The notes under the pieces are model-generated. The model made no database searches. It worked only from the letters and a program-made list of their open reading frames with translations, and was not told the origin of the DNA. From the NCBI RefSeq assembly GCF_013373865.1, contig NC_050472.1, positions 14,208,913 to 14,272,912 on the forward strand: a stretch of DNA of 64,000 bases, read 5' to 3'. This DNA comes from Monomorium pharaonis (Eukaryota; Arthropoda; Insecta; Hymenoptera; Formicidae). Below are positions 35,684-45,243 of this stretch, piece after piece. Made by a program: the position numbers and the translations under genes. Each line of letters opens with the position of its first letter. Within the stretch, counting starts at the first letter, position 1.

Positions 35684-36613
35684 TTAAATAACATTGTCTT
35701 TATGTATCCATGAATTATGCGATCCAACGAATCCCAGCCACTTGACATAAACCTCATCTCCTTTCCTGCGTAATATTTCTTCAACGAGATACACATCAGG
35801 ATTCGCAACACGCTGCAGTTCATATTCGTAGAATCCTCCAGCGATAGGTTTTCCACAGGAATCTTTCAGTACATATGTCACAGGATTGGTACGCTGTGCT
35901 TTAATAATTTTAAATATCTCCGTAGTCCAATTTGGTGTATAGCCCTTCTCAAAAACAGTTTTGAATTTGCTGACACGCACCAGGTTACCTACTTTAAATT
36001 GCGCGGATGCCGCAATTTTTACGTGACTATACACCGTGGTTAAGAGTTTTTTAGCGATTGCAGGCGTAACATCGATGGGTCGCATGCCGATAATTCGATG
36101 CTTTTGTGCATTATACTCTGACACGAGACGCTGCAGCAAATCAATCCATCTATAATTTCCATTGAGTGTAAATTGTTTCCACATGACGTTCTTTAATGTT
36201 CGGTTAAAGCGTTCGACAACTGATGCTTTCATTATAGAGTATGTAGAATAATGATTGATATTATGTTTTTTCAATAGCTTCTGCACGTTGGCGTTATAAA
36301 ATTCCTTTCATTTGTCTGTTTGCAAATTTTTCGAACATCTTCCATCTCTCCGAATTATCTTTGCAATCGCAATAGCAACTTCGCTACCACTCTTGGTCTT
36401 CAGCGGCACAGCCCATGCATGCTTGCTCAGTACGTCGATAACGGTGAGTATGTAGTGATAACCTCGGTTAAATCGTGTGTAAGGACGCATCTCAACCACA
36501 TCCGCCTGCCACAGGTCATCGTATCCATGAACTATGACGCGTCTTCGAGGAAAATTTCTTCTCGCCGGAGCATGCAACTCGTCAACCAACAATTGTTTCT
36601 CAGACATATTCAA
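35684..36613 (-). pseudogene. Polinton integrase with chromodomain
   Basis: Retrovirus-type DDE integrase that would insert the element. Reading from ATG 36613, the core has LWQADVVEMRPY (first aspartate), KNLQTDK (second aspartate) and SVVERFNRTLKNVMW (glutamate). The C-terminus, YLVEEILRRKGDEVYVKWLGF followed by HNSWI (split here), is a chromodomain, a typical Polinton integrase tail that may direct insertion to marked chromatin. A single in-frame TGA at 36310-36308, directly after QTDK, splits the protein into 101- and about 208-residue parts; everything else is open. It is therefore one substitution away from an open frame, but as found is disrupted at the active site. Confidence 0.92.
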
Positions 36614-36657
36614 AGTATGACATGTAAATGGTGCATATATTCAATGTACCGACTTTT

Positions 36658-36999
36658 TTACTCTGCACGATGAGTCACTGCGTCGAGCTGTCTTTGAATC
36701 TCGTTTAGCATATGAGCTGTAATTTCAACCTTACTTTGAAGTGTCTCAATCTTCCTCTCGATTTTATCTTGTCGATCGTTTAAAATTTTCGCGGTTTGTT
36801 GCACGTATCGTTTATTGGTTGCATCACTATTGTCTACAGGTAAAGCTAAACGTCGAATCTTGCGCAACTTTGCATCAAAATCGGTGACAACCATGCAAAA
36901 AGCGTTATCGCGCACGTAATTTCTGACTAATCCACTCCATTGATAATATGGTTACCCACCATCTCTTCCGAGTGATGTTCCAAACTTGTTGATTGACAT
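36658..36999 (-). pseudogene. Fibre-like coiled-coil Polinton protein
   Basis: Reads from ATG 36999; a TAA at 36954-36952 interrupts after 15 codons, and the rest is open to 36658. The middle has LPVDNSDATNKRYVQQ, a motif of the type P-x-x-x-x-D-A-x-N-K-x-Y-V that is common in phage and viral fibre or baseplate proteins. It is followed by a continuous coiled coil (ILNDRQDKIERKIETLQSKV). A trimeric virion-surface fibre is an inference from this arrangement and from the position next to other structural genes. Confidence 0.5.
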
Positions 37000-37034
37000 T
37001 TCGATGTTGACTAAATGATTTGTTTCACGCAGTT

Positions 37035-38102
37035 TTAATTTATAATAAAACCAGCCTCGCGAAGTTCATCAATAATTGATAGAATCTCGTTGTCATGAGC
37101 ATTGTGCCCTACCTGGTGTGAGGCCTCAAGCAATCGAAGGCGATTCACAAGCTCGTTGGGATCATCCCAATGAACGTAATCGATCTTGTTATCATTTAAT
37201 GTAATAGCGCTCGGTAGACCTTGTCCAACTTTTGCATCTGTTACTAAGGACGCAATTATATTTTTATATTTAGACCCATTGTTGCCCATTACTTGATTAT
37301 GTGCTATATGTCCGCGTCTATATGCATTTGTCGCCAATAGAATGTTTTTATAATTTTGCAGGTCATTATTCGTGTACGTGTTGGGCATTTTCATGAAAAT
37401 TAATTCGTACGGACCAGGCGTTCCCGCGTATATTTTACCATCTATGACTATGTTATCATTCTTATGTATGTTAATGCGTTTATCGCCAAGCATCGTTCCA
37501 AAGTCGGTGAAATAAACTACGTAAACAGTATCTATTATGACTGGTTTTTTACCGCTCAGAACAGCTCCCATATATTTTTGACCTAATGGACCATAGTGCG
37601 TGTGCAACTTTTCACGTACCTCTCGCGTTTCCAACTGTTGTCGAATAGACGTCACAAGCGGTTCATTGGCTGCGATTTCAAAAACGTCTTCGACGGAAGG
37701 TACATGACTGTACGATAAATCACTATCATGTAATATTTGTGATGTTTCATTCACATTAGTTGGTATAGTTTTTGATCGTCTCATTTTTGTAACAGAAGTA
37801 GAGGCCATTATAGAATGGTTAAACAAAGCGTTTGATCGCTTTCGTTTGGGTTTTGGTTCTGCGTATTCGTCTTCCCCCGAGAAGAACGTTTCATTCTTAA
37901 TCGGATCTGATACATCACCAATGGTGTTTTCAACAATCTGTTTTAATGGTTCGACAATGGGCTTAAAGTGTCTCTCCAACGCCATTTCTTCTTGCACTTT
38001 ACCCGCTTTCAATGTGCGATATCTTTTGCGAATTGAATCACTCGTTTTTGCAATCTCTTTCACAATCTTCTCAGGACCCATATTGTTATCTGTGTTATTC
38101 AT
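37035..38102 (-). CDS. Unassigned Polinton protein, 355 aa
   Basis: Intact frame with ATG at 38102. The N-terminal third is charged and helical (KIVKEIAKTSDSIRKRYRTL) and includes a basic cluster PKPKRKRS that could be a nuclear signal. The C-terminal half is folded-looking, with DKRINIHKNDNIVIDGKIY and TPGPYELIFMKMPN. Similar proteins with this two-part layout occur in Polintons, but I cannot name a biochemical role. It lies between the ATPase and the fibre-like gene on the same strand with small gaps, so it probably belongs to the virion or packaging module. Confidence 0.7.
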   Translation of the reverse strand: MNNTDNNMGPEKIVKEIAKTSDSIRKRYRTLKAGKVQEEMALERHFKPIVEPLKQIVENTIGDVSDPIKNETFFSGEDEYAEPKPKRKRSNALFNHSIMASTSVTKMRRSKTIPTNVNETSQILHDSDLSYSHVPSVEDVFEIAANEPLVTSIRQQLETREVREKLHTHYGPLGQKYMGAVLSGKKPVIIDTVYVVYFTDFGTMLGDKRINIHKNDNIVIDGKIYAGTPGPYELIFMKMPNTYTNNDLQNYKNILLATNAYRRGHIAHNQVMGNNGSKYKNIIASLVTDAKVGQGLPSAITLNDNKIDYVHWDDPNELVNRLRLLEASHQVGHNAHDNEILSIIDELREAGFIIN

Positions 38103-38155
38103 GTTGAGAAACGCTACTTGGTCAACGTACCAAAAACAACTAACAACTAACTGCT

Positions 38156-38845
38156 TTATGGTATTGCGAAGTCATTAAATACTTTTCGATATCGTCCATC
38201 GGCGAGTGCACTATCCCTATCTATCACTAAAAATCCATACTCTTGTTGCCAACAAGTATGACATAAATTGCTAAAATCCTCATAAGACATGTCGGTATTT
38301 ACATGATCCTTGTACGCATGTTTTAGATTGGTACCATCCTGCTTGAATAAAATTAGCAAATTCGCATTGTCGCGTATAAGATGTTTCGGTACCTTTGCAT
38401 ACGTCTGACAGAGATAGAAGCAGTCGACATCCACGTGTCGCCCCATTGCAAAGTAGTCTCTTATCGTATCTTGCTTATTACACGCCACGTCATCAAAAAT
38501 AAAAATGGAATTCGGAAGCGCTTCACTCAGCTGAATGACATCACAGTTATTGGAGAATGCAAAATAACTAACTTCTTCAATTGGTGTCAATAAATTTTTC
38601 AAATATCGATATTTCGGTTGTTGTAATGATTTCGAGTACACATACACGTTCTCAAAACGTACTCCATGCGGACTTTCCAACAAGCTTATTAATACGTTTG
38701 TCTTGCCACAATTTGATGGGCCGCAAATTATTCCGCGTATAGAACTCGGCAACATGTTTCCATGCCTCCGTATTTTTCTTTCGGACATTATTCTGTCATC
38801 GAAATTTGTTACTTTAATCGCTGGTGAATGTTGTACGAACCGCAT
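38156..38845 (-). CDS. Polinton genome-packaging ATPase (FtsK/HerA type)
   Basis: Intact 229-residue frame from ATG 38845. Walker A is GPSNCGKT at residues 42-49 and Walker B is SIFIFDDV at about 113-120, with a following conserved polar segment (KQDTIRDYFAMGRHVDVD). This is the A32-like packaging ATPase found in nearly all Polintons, expected to drive DNA into a capsid. Length and motif spacing are typical. It is one of the few Polinton genes here without a visible lesion, and it begins a minus-strand block divergent from the capsid genes. Confidence 0.92.
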   Translation of the reverse strand: MRFVQHSPAIKVTNFDDRIMSERKIRRHGNMLPSSIRGIICGPSNCGKTNVLISLLESPHGVRFENVYVYSKSLQQPKYRYLKNLLTPIEEVSYFAFSNNCDVIQLSEALPNSIFIFDDVACNKQDTIRDYFAMGRHVDVDCFYLCQTYAKVPKHLIRDNANLLILFKQDGTNLKHAYKDHVNTDMSYEDFSNLCHTCWQQEYGFLVIDRDSALADGRYRKVFNDFAIP

Positions 38846-38943
38846 ATTTTCTCCCTCTATGCTCTGATAAAAACTGATAAAAAATTATAATAAGACCGAT
38901 CTATTTATAGAGACGCACCAAGCAAAATTGCTCAGTATGTAAA
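38846..38943. promoter_or_regulatory. Divergent promoter region
   Basis: The 98 bp between the ATPase start (minus) and the next plus-strand ATG is AT-rich and contains TATTTATAGAG at about 38898, a TATA-like element followed 45 bp later by the plus-strand start. It must serve both directions if both genes are transcribed separately. Confidence 0.4.
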
Positions 38944-39204
38944 ATGTTTCTCATATTGTCACATCCCTCCGATATACTCGATTTGAGTGCCGAGCAGTTC
39001 GAATTCGTGTCGAAACCTATTCTGCTACGCGTGTGTGGCAACTATATCGAACACGTGTGGGATAGGCTTCTGGAACATATAAAGACTGATCCGGAGATTC
39101 GAAGCCACCGTCGTTGCTACGAACATTACAATCAATCGTTGCACCAAACGCACATCGACGGCCCCGCACCGTGGATAAAGAATTGTCGCGAATGCAAGAG
39201 GTAG
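38944..39204 (+). CDS. Small unassigned Polinton protein, 86 aa
   Basis: ATG at 38944, intact. It has a helical N-terminal half (ILDLSAEQFEFVSKPILLRV) and a C-terminal half with histidines and cysteines (HRRCYEHYNQ, IKNCRECKR) that might hold a metal. I do not recognise a family. It opens the plus-strand capsid block. Confidence 0.5.
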   Translation: MFLILSHPSDILDLSAEQFEFVSKPILLRVCGNYIEHVWDRLLEHIKTDPEIRSHRRCYEHYNQSLHQTHIDGPAPWIKNCRECKR

Positions 39205-39522
39205 GTCGCGGCTTGTTAAATCGTGCTTGATAAATGCGCTTCCTTTCGAACTGCACATACCAGGATATCAATTTTGCGGTCCGGGTACTAGGCTGAAAAA
39301 GCGATTGGCCAGGGGCGATCGGGGTATTAATCCATTAGAAACGGCGTGTCGCGAACATAACATTGCGTACTCCCGGAGCAACGAACTCCCCGATAGACAC
39401 GCAGCTGATAATATACTCGCTGCGGAAGCGCGAAAACGCATTACAGCGAACGATTCGACTTTCGGAGAAAGAGCTGCTGCAGCAGCCGTTTGGGTAGCTA
39501 TGAAAACTAAGACAAAAATCGA

Positions 39523-40795
39523 GGGAGCGTCCCGTTTGCCCACGTCAATATTGGCCACGGTCCCGATTGGCCACGTCAATATTGGCCACGTCAATATTGA
39601 CCACGTCAATATTGGCCACGTCATTATTGACCACGATCCCGATTGACCACGGGGTGGATTGGCCACGTCATTATTGGTCACGCGTCATTATTGACCACGT
39701 CAATATTGGCCACGTCAATATTGGCCACGTCAATATTGGCCACGCGTGATATTACCCACGTCAATAATGGCCACGTCAATATTGGCCACGCGTCATTATT
39801 GCCCACGTCATTATTGCCCACGCGTCATTATTGCCCACGTCATTATTGCCCACGCGTCATTATTGCCCACGTCATTATTGCCCACGCGTCATTATTGGCC
39901 ACGTCATTATTGGCCACACGTCATTATTGGCCACGTCATTATTGGCCACGCGTCATTATTGACCACGTCAATATTGCCCACGTCAATAATGGCCACGTCA
40001 ATATTGGCCACGCGTCAATATTGACCACGTCATTATTGCCCACGCGTCATTATTGCCCACGTCATTATTGACCACGCGTCACTATTGCCCACGTCATTAC
40101 TGTATATGGGTTTGCGACTTAGACGGGGTGGGTGCGGGAGGAGGGGCCGAAGGCCCCCCTTGCACCCCCCCCGTGTGTGTGTGTGTGTGCGTGTGTGTGT
40201 GCAAAGCATTTCTCTGCACCACATGGGTTTGCAACTTTCTACGCTAAGCAAAAAAATTGATTAATATTGACGTGGGCAATAATGACGCGTGGGCAATAAT
40301 GACGCGTGGTCAATAGTGACGTGGGCAATAATGACGCGTGGGCAATAATGACGTGGTCAATATTGACGCGTGGCCAATATTGACGTGGCCATTATTGACG
40401 TGAGCAATATCACGCGTGGCCAATATTAACGTGGCCAATAATGACGTGGCCAATAATGACGCGTGGCCAATAATGACGCGTGTGCAATAATGACGTGGGC
40501 AATAATGACGTGGTCAATATTGACGCGTGGCCAATAATAACGTGGGCAATAATGACGCGTGGCCAATATTGACGTGGCCATTATTGACGTGAGCAATATC
40601 ACGCGTGGCCAATATTGACGTGGTCAATAATGACGCGTGGCCAATAATGACGTGGCCAATCCACCCCGTGGTCAATCGGGATTGTGGTCAATAATGACGT
40701 GGCCAATATTGACGTGGTCAATATTGACGTGGTCAATATTGACGTGGCCAATCGGGACCGTGGCCAATATTGACGTGGCCAAACGGGTGCCACTC
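39523..40795 (+). mobile_element. Fold-back minisatellite element, copy A
   Basis: 1273 bp. Left end GGGAGCGTCCCG, right end complement GAGTGGCACCCG. Flanks AAAATCGA (39515-39522) and AAAATCGG (40796-40803) look like an 8-bp target duplication with one change. The arms, 39531 to about 40105 and about 40257 to 40790, are inverted arrays of a 15-bp unit, CACGTCAATATTGGC, with variants ending GAC or GCC and a two-base longer form CACGCGTCATTATTGCC. The centre is the 150-bp core shared with copy B. No ORF encodes a transposase; frames such as 39643-40071 are translations of the repeat. Confidence 0.9.
40106..40252 (+). repeat. Core shared by fold-back copies A and B
   Basis: Contains GACGGGGTGGGTGCGGGAGG, a GGCCGAAGGCCC hairpin, a GT microsatellite and, at its far side, CTCTGCACCACATGGGTTTGC. 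The complement of this order is found at 56407-56556. GC-rich, unlike the AT/CG-balanced arms. Confidence 0.88.
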
Positions 40796-41216
40796 AAAAT
40801 CGGTATGGGTTTGAAAAAAAAGGAAATAAAAAGAAAAGTGCGAGTAAACGAATACTTCCGGTAGCGAACCGCTGTTGGGCGTTCTCGGATCGTTGGTCGG
40901 CGGAGCGGCGGGAGTTGCGAAAGTTGTGAATGATAACAAGGCAGCGCAACGTCAGCTGAACGAATTGAAACGTCATAATCGTGTCATGGAAGGTTATGGA
41001 GTTTATCTCGCTCCATATAAGCGTGGACAAGGAGTGTCGACAAAAAAAAACGCCAAAAAGACGTTAAAAATGCCAAAAGGTGCAACTACCAACATACAAT
41101 TATTACAGTTAGTGAAACGTATGCATATTCCATACTTTAGGTTTAGAGGAATTTTTATGCGTACAGCATTACCAACGGCAGGAACAAATCGAAATGAGAG
41201 CGGTATTGTAATTTTA

Positions 41217-41445
41217 GATAATGGCTGAAGGATCGGGTACACACTGGGTGGCCTATGCAAAGAGAGGAAATCGCGCTATATACTTTGATAGTTTCGGCAA
41301 TCTTAGAACACTGAAAAAACTGGTGCAATATTTAGATGTAACGCGGATCGAGTACAATCACACGCCTTATCAACGTTATGATCAAAACAATTGCAGCCAA
41401 CTATGTCTGCGTTTTCTTCAAACAGTTAATCAATTTAAAGGCTAA
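41217..41445 (+). pseudogene. Adenain-like cysteine protease
   Basis: The frame at 41221-41445 carries the adenovirus-type (C5) cysteine protease signature: GTHWVAYAKR (catalytic H), IYFDSFGNL (D/E position), TPYQRYDQNNCSQLCLRFL (Q of the oxyanion hole and catalytic C). It would mature the capsid precursors. The N-terminal portion that precedes the histidine is encoded in the preceding frame up to about 41217, and a one-base shift separates them. The protein therefore appears to be truncated or continuous with the upstream frame only by frameshifting. Catalytic residues themselves are all present. Confidence 0.8.
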
Positions 41446-41478
41446 CATTGCGCAATTTAACTCAGTATTCGTTTCAAC

Positions 41479-42232
41479 ATGTCATTGACGTTTACGCTAA
41501 ACGTTTACGCTAACCGGCAAGAGTAGCATCGTCGCGGTAAGCTATTTTCCAGCCGTAGATTTGAGCGATGGCGATTACGAGTTCGGTCTCACAGATTTTG
41601 AAACATACTATACCATACCTAATGTAAATTCGTCGAATAACAAATTTTATTACGACAAAGATGACAAGGAAATTACAATTCCCGAAAGATCGTATGAATT
41701 GCGTGATATAGATAGATATTTGAAACGTGCAATTTTACAATCTCATTCCGATGTAGCGACAAAGAGGACGTTTCGCAAAGAAGATGAAGAAGAGAGTGAA
41801 TATCCACTGGTGATTCGTGCTAACAATAATACAATGAAGAGCGAGATTATGTGTGCTTATTGGATAAATTTCATTAAACCTAACAACATTGAATCGCTGT
41901 TGGGATTTTCATCGCGTCGTATTCTTGAATCGCAAATGTGGCATGAATCGGATGCACCTATAAATATCATAAACGTAAACATTATTCGCATAGAATGTAA
42001 CGTGACTGCGGGTGCGTACAGCAACGACAAGTGCGTACACATGATACACGAATTTTCGCCGAGGGTACCACCAGGATATGAGATATCGGAAACGCCTGCA
42101 CAGATCATTTACCTTCCAATCGTCGCACGGAGCATTACTGATTTGACGATTCGCATTGTGGATCAGGACGGTCAATTACTCGATTTTCGTGGAGAGAAGT
42201 TTACCGTTAGATTACACGTACGAAGACGATAA
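41479..42232 (+). pseudogene. Polinton penton-like minor capsid protein
   Basis: Family assignment is from position (between protease and major capsid gene), size and overall resemblance to Polinton penton proteins; it should fold as a single jelly roll at capsid vertices. The best start is ATG 41479. A perfect tandem duplication of the 13 bp ACGTTTACGCTAA (41488-41500 and 41501-41513) shifts the frame after the third to fourth codon, and the remaining coding sequence is open in the other frame to 42232. Visible features are an early [17 protein letters not shown] strand pair and a C-terminal [19 protein letters not shown]. The rest is intact. Confidence 0.72.
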
Positions 42233-42238
42233 CGTGAG

Positions 42239-42420
42239 ATGCTCGTGTTGAATGAGCAAGTGAAAGACACAATTTTTACGCCAATCAAGAATATTCGGCC
42301 GTGTGAAATAAATTGTAAAATACGACAGTTAAAAATATTCGATCGTCCGATAAGAAGAAACTCACCGCGTCAAACGTTGAATTTTTAAAATCATTGGGAT
42401 TCATCGTACAAAATATCTAA
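42239..42420 (+). pseudogene. Small frameshifted Polinton gene
   Basis: ATG 42239 opens a 49-codon frame to 42388. From about 42340 the alternative frame carries KKLTASNVEFLKSLGFIVQNI and ends at TAA 42418-42420, one base before the major capsid ATG. The second frame looks more protein-like, so a single gene of about 60 residues with one indel is likely. It is basic, and the role is unknown. Confidence 0.5.
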
Positions 42421-42421
42421 G

Positions 42422-44677
42422 ATGTCTAACATCTTGAACATTGGAGGCGAGCCGATCTTTGACGACAGCATCGTCAAGATTGAGACTTATACATACAATC
42501 CGTACGCCAACACCACATTTGGATACAGCGACGAAATAAGGATACCCATACAACAGCAGGATTTATACACGTTACCATGTGAAAGTTTTCTCTACATTGA
42601 AGGAAGATTGGTAATGAAGAAGAAAGACGATACGGATAAGGATAAGGATAAGGATGAGATAAATCTCGGAAATAATTGCGTGGCGTTCATGTTTGATGAA
42701 ATTCGATATGAATTCAACGGTGTGGAAATTGATCGCAACAGAAACGTTGGAATAACCAGCACCCTCAAGAACCATGTATCGTTATCATATGATAAAGCAG
42801 TAATTATGCAGAATGCAAGATGGGAATTTTCGTATAACCTACCGGAAGGATACTTCAACTTTTGCATACCGCTTAGTGTATTATTAGGCTTTTGTGAAGA
42901 TTACAAACGCGTGATTGTTTACGCTCGTCATGAATTGATTTTGATACAAGCGCGCAACGATAACAATTCTATTGTTGGAAATTCTACGGCTCAACCGGAA
43001 ATTGAGTTATTTAAAGTGCAGTGGCGAATGCCGCATGTTACGTTAAACGAAGTCAACAAATTATCTTTGCTGCGAGCTTTGGAGAGTGGACAATGTCTAA
43101 CTATGAGTTTTCGCTCCTGGGACCTGTATGAGTATCCTTTGCTGCAGAGTACGATGAAACATTCATGGGCTGTTAAAACTGCAATTCAACTTGAGAAACC
43201 GCGCTTCGTTATCTTCACACTGCAAACTGGTCGAAAAAATATCATGTCTCAAGATGTTACAATCTTTGACGACTGTAATTTAACCAATGTAAAACTTTAT
43301 CTAAACTCCGAATTTTATCCGTATGACGATATAAATTTAGACTTTCGTAAATCTAGATATGCTATTCTATATGACATGTATCGACGTTTTGGTAAATCTT
43401 ATTATGGATATGAGTGTGAAACGCTGCTCAATGTAATCATATTTCTGGAAAAAAAACCTTTTGCGGTCATTGACTGTTCGCGACAAAATGAATCCGTCAA
43501 GAGTGATACCGTAGATGTGCGCATAGAATTTGATTGCAAAGAAAATGTTCCCGCGAATACTACCGCTTATTGTCTCATTTTATATGATCGTGTTGTAACG
43601 GACCGTATTTCCCACGCGGGCTTAGTCTGCTAGGATCGGGTGTGAGAAGGTCCCTGAGACAATAGACGCAGTTTTCTTCCGAAATAAAGAGTAGATATGT
43701 ATTTTAATACTTCGTAATTATGTACAGATTATTTACAGTCGTTGATGTGTCGGTGAGTCGGGTGACGGAAGGTGCTATTTACAAGTGTGGTGTGTGTGTG
43801 TGTGTGTGTGTGGGTGTGTATGTGAGTTTTCGCGTCGCGGGCAAAACAGCTGTTTTGCTGTCGCGTGCGTAGTTCGCTTGGTGATGATCGCGGTACGCGG
43901 TGACGGGCCGGCGGGCAATGCCCTGGCGCGCGAAACGGCGCTTCGTGGCGCGGTGAGGCGAGCGGTACGGCGGGCGGTAACTGCCGATGCCTCGAGACCG
44001 GTGATGCGCGGTGTGCGGCGTGAAGCGCGGGGTGTTTACGCCGCGCGATGATTTCTCGGAGATTTTGAGGAAACGCCGGTCGATCTCGAGATCTCTCGAA
44101 GGAGGCGGAGAACTCTCCACCCCCGTTGTGTTCGAGCCGGGTGATCGGGCGACTAAGGAAAGTCCGTAGCCGAGAACTCTCGGCGAAGGCGGAGTACGCT
44201 CTACCCTCTGCTACGGAGACGACTAGGATCTGGAGTGCGAGCGGTACCGAGAGCTCTCGGTTAAGGCGGAGAACACTCTACTCTATTTGCCGGTCGCAGG
44301 AAGCTTCTCAGGATCGTACTCTGGTCGGGATCGGAATCCAGTGTACGGTCGGAGCGAGAAGTGTCGCAGCCTCCACCGGAGCGGCTTTTTATACCCGCTC
44401 GTGTGGAGGATCGGGGATCCTCGCGGATCTTCGGGTTTCCCCGCACTTGCTCCCCCCCCGTGGAGGTTGGGAGCGTGCGGGGAAATACGCGGAGCGGAGA
44501 CGATGTCTCGTCTCGACGCTTTTAATGCGGACGATTAGGACGGGCCGGTGCCCGTTTGTGCGGTCCGGCGGATGTTCGGCCGGACCGCGCGCGGTCGGTG
44601 ATGCCGGCGGACGGGAGGTTCGTTACAGTGTAATTGAATATTTTCCGTTGTCCAACGTAGTGCGCAAAATCATGTAA
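42422..44677 (+). pseudogene. Probable Polinton major capsid protein, split by solo LTR
   Basis: ATG 42422. Native coding runs to 43593, where a 1034-bp solo LTR interrupts. The frame resumes after the duplicated GTGT at 44632 and ends at TAA 44675-44677, so the insertion costs only the last 15 or so codons. As found, the protein gains 13 LTR-encoded residues and stops at 43633. It has no cysteine clusters or membrane segments, is rich in beta-strand-like patterns (ETYTYNPYANTTFGY, CVAFMFDEIRYEFNGVEID) and matches in size and location the double-jelly-roll major capsid protein of Polintons. That assignment is from context; I did not model the fold. Confidence 0.78.
43594..44627 (-). repeat. 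Solo LTR in the major capsid gene
   Basis: 1034 bp, on the minus strand TGTAACGAACCTCCCG to ...CGGTCCGTTACA, with the 4-bp duplication GTGT (43590-43593 and 44628-44631). A TATAAAAAG box on the minus strand at about 44386-44394 suggests U3-R orientation. A GT microsatellite (43785-43815) lies near its far end. TG/CA termini and a 4-bp duplication fit Ty3/gypsy. Frames inside are not genes. Confidence 0.85.
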
Positions 44678-44723
44678 CATCAAACTGATAAAAATTGAGA
44701 TATTTGGCGTTAAAGTACAGTCT

Positions 44724-45220
44724 GTTATGAGTGACACACTCATAACGATAAAAAAGGTGTCAGTAGCACGATGACGTAAGTCGGTCAGCTGTAGCAGTCA
44801 GCATCGAGCGCATCGCGCGAGGTTTCGCGCAATCCGCTCGACAATTAGCGCAATGCTCCTTAAACAGCACTTGCTGTCTAAGCAATAATTTGGAATACTG
44901 ACCGATTTACGCCCTCACGCAATCCTCCCCTTCTTTCAATTCAACTACCGAATTATCGGATATATAAACCGGCGAAAGAAGGTGAGGAACGGGTCAATCC
45001 GAAGTAGACAAACTAAGACAACACACGACACTCTGCTTTGCGGGGTCGTGGACAACGAGCTCATAGACGCGACACTCTGCCTTGCGGAGTCGCGATCTAT
45101 TCACTGTAAACGAATACAAGAATAAAAGTCTTCAATACAAATAACGGTGTAAGTGATCAAATACCTTCCTCGCGAGATCTCTGGCAGCGATCCCAAATCT
45201 TACTCACAACGAGGGGTACA
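44724..45220 (+). repeat. Solo LTR of the Leu-PBS family
   Basis: 497 bp from TGTTATGAGTGACACACTC to GGGGTACA with a perfect 6-bp duplication ACAGTC on both sides (44718-44723 and 45221-45226). It is nearly identical to 27611-28118, which still has its primer-binding site; this copy has none and is therefore a recombination product. It separates the capsid gene from the next Polinton gene without disrupting either frame. Confidence 0.92.
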
Positions 45221-45243
45221 ACAGTCTTAAAAAGTTACTCGTC

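Larger units (their letters stand above)
39227..41217 (+). pseudogene. Polinton PLA2-like protein, split by fold-back element
   Basis: The first part (39227-39522; the first in-frame codon is TTG) has a phospholipase A2-like core: YQFCGPGTRLKKRLARG (calcium-loop-like) followed by DRGINPLETACREHNIAYS (the H-[ND] catalytic-helix pattern). This resembles the PLA2 domain of parvovirus VP1 and of Polinton minor capsid proteins, which helps particles cross membranes. The fold-back element at 39523-40795 interrupts it. Beyond, in other frames, a lysine-rich stretch and a glycine-rich hydrophobic helix (LGVLGSLVGGAAGVAKV) follow, then a K/R-rich tail that reaches 41217. The frames need at least two shifts, so the gene is dead. 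Confidence 0.7.

Noticed and set aside
39643..40071. Long open frames encoding repeated isoleucine/histidine-rich peptides
   Set aside because: They are translations of the 15-bp minisatellite in copy A; the same peptide pattern appears on both strands.
39530..40790. CRISPR-like array
   Set aside because: Units are directly adjacent 15-bp tandem repeats without unique spacers, arranged as an inverted pair in a eukaryotic genome.
43785..44677. Long plus-strand frames inside the solo LTR (for example 44126-44677)
   Set aside because: The sequence is LTR; only the last 15 or so codons after 44632 belong to the interrupted capsid gene.
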